Shown: positions 8,438 through 17,935, numbered from the stretch's first letter. The stretch: DNA of 40,529 nt from an uncultured eubacterium 1-6 (GCA_903789595.1 CAIFEZ010000032.1:1-40529), one strand, 5' to 3'. The notes: a model not told the origin generated them from the sequence alone. Made by a program: numbers and translations.

Positions 8438-9529
8438 TTACAATCCTCTTTCATCCATGTCGCGGATCAGTCTGCGGTAGGCGTCCTCAAGCCCGATCTT
8501 CGGGCTCCATCCGAGGGAGCGCAGCTTCTCGGAGGAAAGGCGCATCTTCACATCCTGCGCATATCCGTAGACATTGTCCTCCGGGATATCGAAAATGACG
8601 CCGGATTCTCCGCCGGAGATTTTCTCGCAGACCATCTTCGCCATGTCGGCGATGGTCGTGTGCGCCGCCTCATTCGCCACATTGTAGGCCTCTCCGTCGC
8701 CGCCTGCAAGCAGGATGACGATCAGTGCCTCGATGGCGTCGCTGAGGTAACAGTAATTGCCGTCGGAGAGTCCCTTTGTGTGAAGGACGATATCCTCTCC
8801 GTTCCGGATGCTTCTGGCGAACTGGGCAAAGACGCGGTTCTCCGTCGGAAGGATGCCCGCGCCGAAGGTCTGGGCGAGCCTTGCGATCTTCACCGGCACC
8901 TGATACTCGGACAGATAGGCAATGCACATGTTCTCGCAGAGGCGCTTGCTCTCCGGATAATTGCTTCTGACTTTCAGCGGGTCAATATAACCCAGGTCGT
9001 TCTCCGTCACCGGATCTGTGCTGCAGGTGCCGTACATCTCCATCGAAGAAAGGTAGACCACCGAACGGCATTTCTTTTTCGAGGCGAGGCGGAGAATCGT
9101 GCGGGTCCCGAGAATGGACGCGTCCAGCGTCTCCGCGGGCTTGGTGACCATCAGCTTCGAGGCGGTGATTCCGGCGGTGTGGAAGATATAATCCACATCG
9201 CGTCCGGCACAGATCTCATCGGGGGACGCCTCTGTCAGATTGCAGATCTCAAAGGTGAGGCAGCTGTCGGTCATCTGCCGGAGCGCAGGGTTTCCGTTCC
9301 GGAGGTCGCCGAAGATGTGATCCGCTTTTTCCCGGTTCCGGATCAGGGCGACGATCTGCATGTCCAGCCCCCGGACCGCGTTCAGATACAGAAACGTCCG
9401 GACCAGATTCGATCCGACGAGCCCGGTGGCCCCGGTGATCAGAACAGTGCTGCCCTTCAGGGCGGAGAAATCAATGACACTGCTCTCGGAGATCCGCTTC
9501 AGATCCTCTTGATATACGGTACTGAACAT
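8438..9529 (-). CDS. NAD-dependent epimerase/dehydratase (extended SDR)
   Basis: A 363-aa extended short-chain dehydrogenase/reductase that would act on a nucleotide-activated sugar in the cytoplasm. The Rossmann motif GATGLVGSNLV is at about 33-43, and YPESKRLCE in the middle supplies the catalytic Tyr and Lys; an upstream SSMEMYG gives the Ser region. The length matches UDP- or CDP-sugar epimerases and dehydratases. GAGAGGG lies 4 nt before the ATG. It directly precedes and is coupled to the cytidylyltransferase, so both may act on the same CDP-linked precursor. That link is inference. Confidence 0.87.
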   Translation of the reverse strand: MFSTVYQEDLKRISESSVIDFSALKGSTVLITGATGLVGSNLVRTFLYLNAVRGLDMQIVALIRNREKADHIFGDLRNGNPALRQMTDSCLTFEICNLTEASPDEICAGRDVDYIFHTAGITASKLMVTKPAETLDASILGTRTILRLASKKKCRSVVYLSSMEMYGTCSTDPVTENDLGYIDPLKVRSNYPESKRLCENMCIAYLSEYQVPVKIARLAQTFGAGILPTENRVFAQFARSIRNGEDIVLHTKGLSDGNYCYLSDAIEALIVILLAGGDGEAYNVANEAAHTTIADMAKMVCEKISGGESGVIFDIPEDNVYGYAQDVKMRLSSEKLRSLGWSPKIGLEDAYRRLIRDMDERGL

Positions 9530-9579
9530 AAAACCCTCTCTTTCTGCATAAGATGAAACCCATTTGTCCTGCTGCGGGT

Positions 9580-9705
9580 TATTTGTTATCGTTCATGCAT
9601 CACTGACCGAACATGGATTACACAGCACCTCTGCCTCAGCTTCACTGACTGTCCATGCCTTGAATAGGGCAGCCGGGCTGTGAAATTTCTGCCTGATATC
9701 ATACC
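9580..9705 (-). repeat. Dispersed palindromic element, copy C
   Basis: Read on the minus strand, the sequence has the two arms of the family. One arm contains GGCAGAAATTTCACAGCCC (around 9674-9695), the other GAGGCAGAGGTGCTGTG (around 9621-9640). The arms are inverted with respect to each other. It fills most of the 190-bp gap between the GT2 stop and the SDR start. Sister copies are at 24446-24691 and 34080-34330, with a half copy at 28000-28045. Confidence 0.7.
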
Positions 9706-9719
9706 GTGATCAGTTCCGC

Positions 9720-10697
9720 TTATTTGTCATTCGAAGTCTGCTCCCTGCGTTCCATCGCGAGCTTTTCCATCTTCTCTTCATGGACGCGGTGCAGCCACAT
9801 CTCGAAATCCTGCTTGTTCTTCCAGGTCATGGTCTCGAGAAGCACGCCGGAGAACAGGGAAATCAGCGCGGACAGAATGACGAAGCAGCAGACGATCAGC
9901 GTCGGGAATTTCGCCACAAGACCGGTCTGATTGAACTGAATCAGCACGGGAATCAGGAAGGCGACGCCGAGAACCGCCAGAGCCTCTGCCAGGATGCCGA
10001 AGAAGTGCAACGGACGGTAGGTGCGGAACAGCCTGAGGATGGTCCCGATGACCTTAAAGCCGTCGGAATAGGTGTTCAGCTTGCTGACGCTTCCCTCCGG
10101 CCGGTCGCGGTACTCGATCACCTCGTTCTCGATGAACATGTTCTTGTCGGCAGCGTGGATGCTCATCTCGGTCTCGATCTCGAAGCCCTTCGACAGAACC
10201 GGGAAGGTCTTGACGAATTCATAGCTGAAGGCCCGGTAGCCGGTCATAATGTCCTTGATATCTGCCTGGAACAGATGATTGATCGAAGAGCGCACGAAAG
10301 AATTCCCGAAATTGTGGAACGGTCTCTTGTTCTCTTCAAAATAGGTAGAGGACAGGCGGTCTCCGACCACCATGTCCGCCTTGCGCTCCAGAACCCGCCT
10401 TGCCATGGACGGCGCGTTTTCCGCGGGATAGGTGTCGTCGCCGTCCGTCATTATATAGCACTCCGCATCGATCTCCCGGAACATGCGGCGGATGACATTT
10501 CCCTTTCCCTGCTTGTACTCGTGGCGGACGACTGCGCCAGCCTTCCTCGCGAGCTCCGCGGTTCCGTCAGTGGAATTGTTGTCATACACGTAAATGACCG
10601 CCTCATCCCCGAGCGCGTTCCGAAAGTCATGAACGACCTTCTCGACAGTTTTCGCTTCATTATAATAGCAGGGAATTAACACTGCAATTTTATCCAT
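9720..10697 (-). CDS. GT2 glycosyltransferase with C-terminal membrane anchor (DPM1/CsbB-like)
   Basis: This 325-aa GT-A enzyme probably makes an undecaprenyl-phosphate-linked monosaccharide on the inner face of the membrane. It starts with AVLIPCYYNE, has DNNSTDGT at about 39-46 and the metal-binding DGDD at 85-88. A later GFEIETEM is shared with dolichol-phosphate-mannose-synthase-like enzymes. Two TM segments follow (about 238-262 and 272-295), as in CsbB/GtrB-type enzymes. The ATG was chosen because AGGAG lies about 9 nt upstream; the longer reading adds 33 residues unlike the family. A GtrA protein and a YfhO protein, the usual partners of such enzymes, lie in the same locus. The sugar is unknown. 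Confidence 0.9.
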   Translation of the reverse strand: MDKIAVLIPCYYNEAKTVEKVVHDFRNALGDEAVIYVYDNNSTDGTAELARKAGAVVRHEYKQGKGNVIRRMFREIDAECYIMTDGDDTYPAENAPSMARRVLERKADMVVGDRLSSTYFEENKRPFHNFGNSFVRSSINHLFQADIKDIMTGYRAFSYEFVKTFPVLSKGFEIETEMSIHAADKNMFIENEVIEYRDRPEGSVSKLNTYSDGFKVIGTILRLFRTYRPLHFFGILAEALAVLGVAFLIPVLIQFNQTGLVAKFPTLIVCCFVILSALISLFSGVLLETMTWKNKQDFEMWLHRVHEEKMEKLAMERREQTSNDK

Positions 10698-10999
10698 GAA
10701 TACCCTCTCCTCATTTAAACAAATCATACGATGCGTCTCACTGTCTGCGGCAAAGGATGCGTGATACAGAGATGTAAGCCAGAGAAGCAGGCACACAGAT
10801 CATACGCAAAATATTAATTTCAGCACTCCTCCTGTCCGGAGAACCGCAGGTTCCCGGGATGAAGGCGCTGAACAGCTGCCGGTTTCTGTAAAATATGACG
10901 GCAGATCGTTTCGCGCTCTGCGCTTCCACGACCATATCATTATAAAGTACCTGCGGGATAAATCAACCCCTCTGAAATACCCGCGGCACAAAACGACCC
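10698..10999. other. Gap without a gene; one strong hairpin
   Basis: About 300 bp between the acyltransferase stop and the GT2 start. I see no credible ORF with a ribosome binding site. At 10836-10857 the sequence CCGG-A-GAACC-GCA-GGTTC-CCGG folds into a 9-bp hairpin with one bulge. It has no U-tract on the minus strand, so it looks like a stabiliser or processing site more than a terminator. Confidence 0.5.
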
Positions 11000-12082
11000 T
11001 CAGGTGCTGCTCGAGTGCCCCGAATCTCTGAATCCGAAGATCCGCCTTCCGACCTTTGTCCGCACCAGCAGGATGGTCCCCGGAATGATGATCAGGAACT
11101 TGATCAGGATGGTGACCGCAAGGTTCATCGAGGCAGGCATTCCGTGCGCGTTGAGCCGTGTAAGCAGTCCGCCGTACGGGAAGACATCGAGCTCGATGAT
11201 GTGCATGAACAGCATGGCGATGCTGTACCTTCCGAGGAAGGCAATTCCCTTCAGAAGCCTTGCGGAAAATGCGCTTCCCATATGGGGCTGTCCGGAGAGA
11301 CCGGTCAGTCGATCCAGCCCGCAGCAGATCACGGTCAGGACCAGACTGGCACACAGGCTGGCGAAGATATCCTCCGCCCCGTTTCCGAAATTGCAGCTGA
11401 CGATCCAGAAGCCCTGAAAGTGAACGATGAAGCTGATCCACACCACGGCTGCGAGCGTAAGCGCGGATACCTTCCATTCCCTGCCCGTCTCCAGAAAATG
11501 CGTCTCATACTTTCGCACCAGGTGTCCGATGTACAGATACAGAAGGGCGCAGGCGCCGGGCTGTATGCTGAGCGGCAGCAGCAGCTTTCTGGCTGAGAAA
11601 TAGCCTGCGAGAAAAATGCCCAGCACTGCTCCGATGCGGAATTTTTCCGGGAGACGAAGGATGAGATTCAGAAGAATGCATGCCCAGAAGGTCGCCCAGA
11701 GGAACCAGATGGCTCCGATTCGAGAAATTCCGGGAGGCAGCAGTCCGCTGGATCCGGACGCGTACAGCGATGCCAGGATCCAGGTGACGGCCTCGGAGGA
11801 TGCGCTGCCGTGTCTCACTCCGTACCACAGGACACGGAGCACGGTGATGACGGCGCAGGAAACCGCGTAAGGCACAAGAAGGGTGCGGGCCCGTTTCCGG
11901 ATCAGCGCCGGAAGCGGCTGCCCTTCCCTGATGAAATACCCTGTGATCAGGAAAAACACCGGAAGATGATACGTGAATACGACACGGTTGACCGAAGGAA
12001 TGCCCAGATGGCCGAGTACGATACTGATCATCGCGATTCCGCGGAGGATATCCAGGTATTCCTTTCGCTGTGTGGTTTTCAT
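11000..12082 (-). CDS. Acyltransferase 3 family membrane protein (first in locus)
   Basis: A 360-aa polytopic acyltransferase. It opens with KEYLDILRGIAMISIVLGH and has TYHLPVFFLITGYF at about 38-51, with the conserved catalytic-region His. About ten TM segments follow. It would O-acylate a sugar of the surface polymer. The ATG at 12082 has AGAGG about 11 nt upstream; a start ten codons earlier lacks a ribosome binding site. It follows the large GT-C-like gene by 36 nt, indicating co-transcription. It is a distant relative of the acyltransferase at 6523-7557, so the polymer may carry two different acyl modifications. Confidence 0.87.
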   Translation of the reverse strand: MKTTQRKEYLDILRGIAMISIVLGHLGIPSVNRVVFTYHLPVFFLITGYFIREGQPLPALIRKRARTLLVPYAVSCAVITVLRVLWYGVRHGSASSEAVTWILASLYASGSSGLLPPGISRIGAIWFLWATFWACILLNLILRLPEKFRIGAVLGIFLAGYFSARKLLLPLSIQPGACALLYLYIGHLVRKYETHFLETGREWKVSALTLAAVVWISFIVHFQGFWIVSCNFGNGAEDIFASLCASLVLTVICCGLDRLTGLSGQPHMGSAFSARLLKGIAFLGRYSIAMLFMHIIELDVFPYGGLLTRLNAHGMPASMNLAVTILIKFLIIIPGTILLVRTKVGRRIFGFRDSGHSSST

Positions 12083-12118
12083 GATCTTGTGTACCTCTTT
12101 TCTCGGATTCATAATGAT

Positions 12119-14392
12119 TCAGCGGATCGAGAGGAAACCGCAGAGCAGGTATTTGATCCGGTAATAAACTCTCGGAGAGCTGACGGCGAGACTGCAGTAC
12201 CTTCCGTCTGCCAGAAGTCCCCAGCAGTTGATCAGTACGGTAAGCGCCGTCAGAAAAACGGCTGCCCGGAGTACCGGACCTGCTTCTCCCCTTGCCTCGA
12301 TCCTTCCCTCATACGCGCTTCCGATGATCAGAAGAACCGGAATCATCAGGAAGATCCCGAAATCCATCTGATAGCGGAGCGTCATTCCGACCATCTGGAT
12401 GTCGACGGCGGTGATCAGGATGCCGGACAGCAGAGACAGAACGCTTAAGGAAAGTGCATTCCGGCTTTTCAGGCTCTTTCGGTATTTTTCGAGGCCGAAC
12501 AGGCAGAGCGCGATCGGATTGACGGCGAAAAATCCGGCGAGGAGGGGCTCATTGATGACCTGACCCTGATAGTCCGACACGAGTCCCATATGTCCGGCCG
12601 CCATGCGGATGTAGGGGAAGGTCGGGCCGACCGTCAGCGGCTGGAAGAAGTATTCATAGAAGCCGAGCCAGAAGCGGTCGGGCACAAATCCCCGGTGGGT
12701 CATGTCGAATCCGGTCAGGTTGTAGGTCGCTCCGAAATCGAGGAGGCTTCCGAATCTTGCCTTATTGTACAGCAGGAAGGCAAAACAGATCGGAAGAAAC
12801 GGCAGGATGACGCTCAGCGTGTTCCAGAGTCCTTTTCTGCTGAAGAAAAGTCGTTCCCGGATTTCTTTCCGGAAAATCGGAAATGCCAGGAAGACCGCGA
12901 GCATCAGCTGCGGGCGGCAGCCGAGCACCAGCGCGAGGAAGACCGAGCCGGCGATCAGACGGCTTTTGTGGATGGTCCCGTCCCTGTCCGCCGCCTTCAG
13001 CCAGAAGGTAATCCCGATCATATCCAGCAGAAGACCGAGAATCAGAGGAAGGGAATAGAGAGAGGTCATCTGCAGGGCGTAGATGATCTGGCTTCCCGCG
13101 AGGAACGCCGTCGTCAGGAGCAGATACAGGCCGAGACTTGTGCGCGTGAAGTATTTCTTCATCAGTGTGTACACGAACCAGAACGCGGCCGCGATAAATA
13201 CCAGACACAGAAAGAGAATGACAAGCCCGGTTGAGAGATCCTTCCCGGTGATCCGATAATAGGGCAGGAAGAACAGGATGACCGGCAGCACACCGAAATA
13301 GGAATAATACCGTCCCTGATAATACGCGAAATCCGTGTAAGCCGTCTCTCCCGCTTTCTGAAGCGCGGCGTTCCGGATCGACGGGATATATGGGTTCGAG
13401 ACCTCCGAGAGGGCCTTTGCCGGCTCTATGTCGAGCCACACCTGCCCCTTTGCGAGCGCCCTTGCGACGTAATTGTACTGCATGGAGGTCTGAATGTCCG
13501 TGGAATACCAGTTCCGGTTGTAGAAGACCAGACCGACGAGAAGGGCTCCGGCCATCAGGACGAGCATCCACAGAGCAGCGGCGCTCTTCTGCCGCCGGCT
13601 CTTCAGGTTCAGCTCCGTCTGATACAGGAAGGATTTCGGACAGAAAAGTCCGATCACGATGCCCAGAAGAGTCAGAAACAGCAGCCGGAGCGGGTGCAGC
13701 AGGAAGGGCCTTCTGGCATTCAGTACAATCCCGGAGAGGTTCAGGGTGTCTCCCGGGATCAGATCCGGAAAGGTGATGCGCAGAACCGCGGCATTGGAAT
13801 TCAGGTGAAGTCGCAGATAGCTGCTCTCCGGGATTCCGTTAACAATCTCCGTCCGGGCGAGAGCTGCCGCATCGGTGCCGGTGGAATCCAGAGCTGACGG
13901 TACAATCGCCACAGAGGTGCCGTCCGATACGGGCTTCCCCGAGAGCTTTGCGCCCTCTGCATCTCCTGCAAACGGATTCAGGCAGACATTTTTCACCGTT
14001 TCCCTGCCGAGAGGTATCTCAATCCACACCGCATCACTTTGTCCGGTACTTTCTGCACCGGCATTGTTGGAAGCGCCGCCGGAAGTGCCTTTGGAAGTGT
14101 ATTCGGAAGTGCCTTTGAAAGTACTTTTGGAAGTGCCTTTGGAAGTGCTTTCAGAAGTGTCTGCGGAAACACCCTCGGAGCCGTCTCCGCGGACTGTCGC
14201 TGTCCCGTCCGCACGCACGGCCAGTCCCTCGGTGCGGATCTGACTGACGTCCACCTTCTCCGGACAGAAGCCCCTCGACTCCCAGAACCGGTAATTAAAC
14301 AGAAAGCACTCTGCCAGAGCCGCAATGATCAGGGAGAGAACCGCAGTACGGAGCAGATAGCGGAGGATTTTTTTGTCGGAATCTTTTCTCAA
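12119..14392 (-). CDS. Large polytopic membrane protein, probable GT-C-type glycosyltransferase
   Basis: A 757-aa protein with one N-terminal TM (about 12-30), an extracytoplasmic domain (about 32-235) and then some ten to twelve TM segments. The loop after the second TM contains STDIQTSMQYNYVARAL, the acidic first-loop pattern of GT-C enzymes such as ArnT-like transferases that use lipid-phosphate sugars. This is a topology-based inference; I do not recognise a named family. Residues about 78-110 are a Ser/Thr/Gly-rich repeat (TSKGTSE-like) encoded by short DNA repeats at 14087-14165. The start appears to be TTG, with AAAGG about 11 nt upstream. It lies 106 nt after the DUF6020-like gene. 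Confidence 0.65.
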   Translation of the reverse strand: MRKDSDKKILRYLLRTAVLSLIIAALAECFLFNYRFWESRGFCPEKVDVSQIRTEGLAVRADGTATVRGDGSEGVSADTSESTSKGTSKSTFKGTSEYTSKGTSGGASNNAGAESTGQSDAVWIEIPLGRETVKNVCLNPFAGDAEGAKLSGKPVSDGTSVAIVPSALDSTGTDAAALARTEIVNGIPESSYLRLHLNSNAAVLRITFPDLIPGDTLNLSGIVLNARRPFLLHPLRLLFLTLLGIVIGLFCPKSFLYQTELNLKSRRQKSAAALWMLVLMAGALLVGLVFYNRNWYSTDIQTSMQYNYVARALAKGQVWLDIEPAKALSEVSNPYIPSIRNAALQKAGETAYTDFAYYQGRYYSYFGVLPVILFFLPYYRITGKDLSTGLVILFLCLVFIAAAFWFVYTLMKKYFTRTSLGLYLLLTTAFLAGSQIIYALQMTSLYSLPLILGLLLDMIGITFWLKAADRDGTIHKSRLIAGSVFLALVLGCRPQLMLAVFLAFPIFRKEIRERLFFSRKGLWNTLSVILPFLPICFAFLLYNKARFGSLLDFGATYNLTGFDMTHRGFVPDRFWLGFYEYFFQPLTVGPTFPYIRMAAGHMGLVSDYQGQVINEPLLAGFFAVNPIALCLFGLEKYRKSLKSRNALSLSVLSLLSGILITAVDIQMVGMTLRYQMDFGIFLMIPVLLIIGSAYEGRIEARGEAGPVLRAAVFLTALTVLINCWGLLADGRYCSLAVSSPRVYYRIKYLLCGFLSIR
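14087..14165. repeat. In-gene short tandem repeat (about 12-24 bp units)
   Basis: Repeated GGAAGTGCCTTTGGAAGTG-type units encode the Ser/Thr/Gly/Lys-rich segment of the GT-C-like protein. Units are multiples of 3, so expansion or contraction keeps the frame. Confidence 0.7.
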
Positions 14393-14498
14393 AACTTCAA
14401 ACCTTTCTGTTGCAGGAATACGTTTTCATATTCCGCATCTCTTATTTACGCGAACAGCGAGCCACAGCCGAATGTGAAATCCATGCCTTATGCGGATG

Positions 14499-16283
14499 TT
14501 ATGACCGGCGAACAGATTTTTCTCTTCGATACAGAAACTGCATCCGCGGGATGCACAGAAGCACCGGCGCAAGGTATACGAGAGACACCATATATCTGGG
14601 GAGCAGAATCGGCCCTGCCACGAGCGTCATGATGCTCCAGAATGCGGGACTCAGCGCGAAGAGCATCTTCCATGACCTTTTGTGAAAGGCATAGAAAATC
14701 ACCAGAAGCGGAATCCAGGTGACAAACAGCACCTTACTGAACAGCACGGCCGCCGCCGATGCGATCCGGCTGTAGATCGTATCAAAGGATTCCGAGACCT
14801 GCTTCCACGAAGCCGGCTTATAGGAGGATTCCATGACGCGGTGCACATCTGCTTCCGCCGCCATTCCGTTCGACCAGGAGGAGTAGATTTTCTCCCAGGC
14901 CTCTCCCCCGCCGTCATTCGTCGGTACATTGTCCCGATAATAGAGAAGACTCTCGTCGTTCATGGTCGTGCTGTCCGCCGCCAGCATCGGGTAGATGTTC
15001 GCGCAGAACGACATCAGGTAATTCCCCGGATGCCTGAAGAAGAGGCGGACATACAGGCGGTAGAAACGGGAACGCGCTTCCTTCGTGGAATCCTCTCTCC
15101 AGTGGGATTTCGTCGCGTCGGCCCGGACCGGGTTGTAATTCGCTGTCATTCCGTCAATATCGCTGTAAACGCCGGACAGAATCTCCCGCTCCTCTGCATC
15201 GAGGGTGTCGCCGTACTGTATCAGATACCAGGTGATCTGCTGCGAGGGAACAGACATCAGCTCCTTGGAGTCTCCCTTTGCAACGCCCATGGCGGGAAGA
15301 CAGACGCCCTCCCAGAGGAAGATACAGGCAAAAGCGACCGCGAGGATCTCGGCTCCCAGGCGCAGCATCCTCTTCCAGTTCCGCCAAAGCAAGAACACGA
15401 GCAGGACCGAGGAGAGAAGGAAGATATAGATGCCGGTCTTCTTTGTCAGCAAGAGAAAAATGCCAGCCGCGACAAACTTCGCCGTGTCTTTCCATCCGCG
15501 CCCTGCATCGGTGTCTTTCCGGATATACTCCAGATAGAAGACCGCGTAGAGCAGAAAGATCCAGCCGTTCAGCATATCCTTCGCCATGGTCTGGGCCAGC
15601 GTCGGAATGAACGGATAAAACGCCCAGAAGAGGAAGCAGGCCTTCCTTGCTCTCCTGCCGATGCCGCATTTCTTCAGAAAAAGCGTGGTATAGGCAAAGG
15701 TTCCCGCCGTCGCCGCCATCTGAAGAATTCCGTACAGAAACAGCGAGACCTGATGGCTTCCGACGGCATCGCCGATTCTCCAGAAGGCAGAGAAAATCAG
15801 CGTGTCAAACCAGGGATGGTGGTCGCTTCTGACGGTAAGGCCATAGGTCTGAAGAAGCTGCTGCCAGGTGTCCGGGTCGTAGTTTCCGGGAAAGCGGATG
15901 ATGATGTAGGGAACCCAGCACAGCAGAATCAAAAGCGTCAGACAGAGAAGCTGCTTTGTGTCATTCTCTTGCGAAGTTACACTATCTATCGCAGGCGTGC
16001 GGTCCCATCTCCGGTACAGTCTGCTGATCAGAAGCCCGAGAAGCACAGCCGCCGCGGCTGACAATACCGCGAGCAGAACGGCCGCTCCGGTTCCATGGAA
16101 GATACCGGCCTTTGAAATAACGCGGTCGTCCGCGAGCAGCCCCAGATCAAACAGAAGAACCGCGAGTATGGCGCAGAGTATTGCCGAAAGGAAAGGCTTC
16201 TCTGCTTTTTTGCCAAAGATCAGCCGGCAGCTGCCGGCTGATGAATTGTCTGTATCATAAGATTTCTTTTTCCACATACGCAA
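14499..16283 (-). CDS. DUF6020-like polytopic membrane protein
   Basis: A 594-aa protein with about twelve TM segments and a long extracytoplasmic stretch (about 335-500). The segment RFPGNYDPDTWQQ followed by RSDHHPWFDT, in the loop after an N-terminal TM, matches the DUF6020 family as I remember it. These proteins have a GT-C-like topology and are found in Firmicute surface-polysaccharide loci, without established function. The start is best read as TTG at 16283, with AGGA 8 nt upstream; the ATG two codons later would have an unusually long spacing. It lies 56 nt after the Wzz-like gene. It may be a transferase or polymerase acting outside the membrane. Confidence 0.68.
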   Translation of the reverse strand: MRMWKKKSYDTDNSSAGSCRLIFGKKAEKPFLSAILCAILAVLLFDLGLLADDRVISKAGIFHGTGAAVLLAVLSAAAAVLLGLLISRLYRRWDRTPAIDSVTSQENDTKQLLCLTLLILLCWVPYIIIRFPGNYDPDTWQQLLQTYGLTVRSDHHPWFDTLIFSAFWRIGDAVGSHQVSLFLYGILQMAATAGTFAYTTLFLKKCGIGRRARKACFLFWAFYPFIPTLAQTMAKDMLNGWIFLLYAVFYLEYIRKDTDAGRGWKDTAKFVAAGIFLLLTKKTGIYIFLLSSVLLVFLLWRNWKRMLRLGAEILAVAFACIFLWEGVCLPAMGVAKGDSKELMSVPSQQITWYLIQYGDTLDAEEREILSGVYSDIDGMTANYNPVRADATKSHWREDSTKEARSRFYRLYVRLFFRHPGNYLMSFCANIYPMLAADSTTMNDESLLYYRDNVPTNDGGGEAWEKIYSSWSNGMAAEADVHRVMESSYKPASWKQVSESFDTIYSRIASAAAVLFSKVLFVTWIPLLVIFYAFHKRSWKMLFALSPAFWSIMTLVAGPILLPRYMVSLVYLAPVLLCIPRMQFLYRREKSVRRS

Positions 16284-16339
16284 TCACAGGATCCTCGCAT
16301 CACACAGACATCCGTTCACACAGATACCTGTCTGAAAAA

Positions 16340-17935
16340 TCAAAGCACAATACTTCCTACTATGTTCTTTCCATACGTGTCCGCCGTGCGGATGATCTCA
16401 TCCAGTGACGCGTAGCGGGACGTGCGGCATCCGGCCACGAGAACGACCGCATCCGCCTCGCTGAGCAGGTGCAGAGACTTCGGGTCATCGATTCGCCCGC
16501 CGTTTCCGATGAAGCAGATCTTCCGGCTTCCCTCCGTTGCTTCCGAGCAGGATTTCAGCTCATCCAGGACATGCTTCATCTGACTCTCGGAAAGGTCGCC
16601 GGCGATCATGACCTTCGCGTTCTCGGGCGTCAGATAATTGATGTTCGCTGCCGCGATACGGAAGCACTCCTCCTCCGTGTCGGCACTTCGGTATTCGTCT
16701 CCGATGGAGGCGATCAGACGGTCGAGGCCTCTCTTCTTCTTTCCGTTCTTTCCGTTCTTTCCATTCTTCGCGTCTCCGTCCGGGAGCACCGCCAGCTTCT
16801 GAAGACTGTACTGCTGGTTCAGTTCTCTGCCGGACAGAACCCTTTTCATCACGACGAGAAGCAGCATGCCGACGAGGAGATACAGGAGAATGCCGCCCGC
16901 AAAGCCGGCCGCCGCGTATTTCACGCCGTCACGGATCACGCTCGTCCGGGATACCTGCGCGGAAGCGGAGGATCCGCCGGATGACCTGGAGGATACCGCC
17001 GTGCGGAAGGTGTCCTGATTGTTCATGAGATTGTTCATCTCCTGGATCCGGCTGTTCAGCCACGGGAACATCAGGCTGTCGACAGCCGTCGTGGAGGTCT
17101 CGCTCTCGAAGCTCAGGGTGTGCGCGCCGTAGGTTTTCGTGACCTCATCCTTCTGCGCATTCAGCTGATCGATAACCGTGTCGAGAATCTCCTTCGCTCC
17201 GTTCTCATCGATGTACCGCACGGTGATTGTGGCGGAGACGACATCGTTCTGAATATTACTGATGTCGACCAGTTCTTTGAGATACATGGGCTCGGTGTTG
17301 TACTTCTTCGCCAGCTCCGTGAAATCAACAGAATTGACGGCGTAGGTCAGATAGGCGTCCATGATGTGGTCGGCGTGAACCTGGGCGGAATTTTCCGCGT
17401 AGGAAACGACATCCATGGAATCTGACGAATCCGTGGAAGAGGTTCCGGATCCGGATGACGCGGGATCCGCGGGCTGGATGGTGCTGATCACACCGTCTTC
17501 TCCGTCTCCGGATTCGTCAAGCTTTTCGAGATCCTTCGTGGAGATGAACAGGTTCACCTGCGCCCTTCCCTCCGCGTTCGGGTTGATTTTCGCGAGGATG
17601 GAATTCGCGAGGTAGGTGTTCTTCTGATCGAGACTTGTCCGGATCAAATTCTCCGCCGTGCCGTAATTCAGACCGGTACCGGACGAGGCGGATCCTCCGT
17701 CTGCAGTGCTTTCGCCCGAATTATCTTCGGCCGCACGGCTTCCTGTTCCGGACGAGGATGCGACGGCATTCTGCCCGGAAGCGGTTCCGGCCGACGGCCA
17801 TTTCCGGTATACCCGGTATCCGCCGAGCAGAACGGCAAAGATCAGGCCTGTGATCAGCATCCTGCGCCATCCGGTCAGTACATTCTTGATGAGAGCCTTC
17901 AGGCTGATGATTCTTCCGTTTTTATTCTGAGTCAT
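16340..17935 (-). CDS. Wzz/Wzc-like polysaccharide co-polymerase with degenerate kinase domain
   Basis: A 531-aa protein: TM1 at about 22-42, an extracytoplasmic Wzz-like region with Ser/Gly-rich linkers (about 45-330), TM2 at about 335-362, and a cytoplasmic domain (about 375-531). The cytoplasmic part looks like the Rossmann domain of BY-kinases. MIAGDLSESQM stands where Walker A is expected but lacks GKS/T, and the last 40 residues (ADAVVLVAG to GSIVL) follow the CpsD/Wzc C-terminal pattern. There is no tyrosine cluster. It therefore resembles a Wzc whose kinase has lost ATP binding. A short GKNGKNGKKK repeat precedes that domain. AGGAG lies 5 nt before the ATG. It sits between the polymerase-like gene and the DUF6020-like gene. 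Confidence 0.75.
   Translation of the reverse strand: MTQNKNGRIISLKALIKNVLTGWRRMLITGLIFAVLLGGYRVYRKWPSAGTASGQNAVASSSGTGSRAAEDNSGESTADGGSASSGTGLNYGTAENLIRTSLDQKNTYLANSILAKINPNAEGRAQVNLFISTKDLEKLDESGDGEDGVISTIQPADPASSGSGTSSTDSSDSMDVVSYAENSAQVHADHIMDAYLTYAVNSVDFTELAKKYNTEPMYLKELVDISNIQNDVVSATITVRYIDENGAKEILDTVIDQLNAQKDEVTKTYGAHTLSFESETSTTAVDSLMFPWLNSRIQEMNNLMNNQDTFRTAVSSRSSGGSSASAQVSRTSVIRDGVKYAAAGFAGGILLYLLVGMLLLVVMKRVLSGRELNQQYSLQKLAVLPDGDAKNGKNGKNGKKKRGLDRLIASIGDEYRSADTEEECFRIAAANINYLTPENAKVMIAGDLSESQMKHVLDELKSCSEATEGSRKICFIGNGGRIDDPKSLHLLSEADAVVLVAGCRTSRYASLDEIIRTADTYGKNIVGSIVL

Noticed and set aside
8258-9556. 432-codon plus-strand ORF opposite the SDR and cytidylyltransferase
   Set aside because: Both minus-strand genes have strong motifs and ribosome binding sites; the ORF is a shadow.
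10800-11477. 225-codon minus-strand ORF overlapping the acyltransferase in another frame
   Set aside because: Shadow frame of a well-supported acyltransferase; Arg-rich with no domains.
14682-16061. 459-codon plus-strand ORF opposite the DUF6020-like gene
   Set aside because: Antisense to a multi-TM protein; charged, low-complexity composition without domains.
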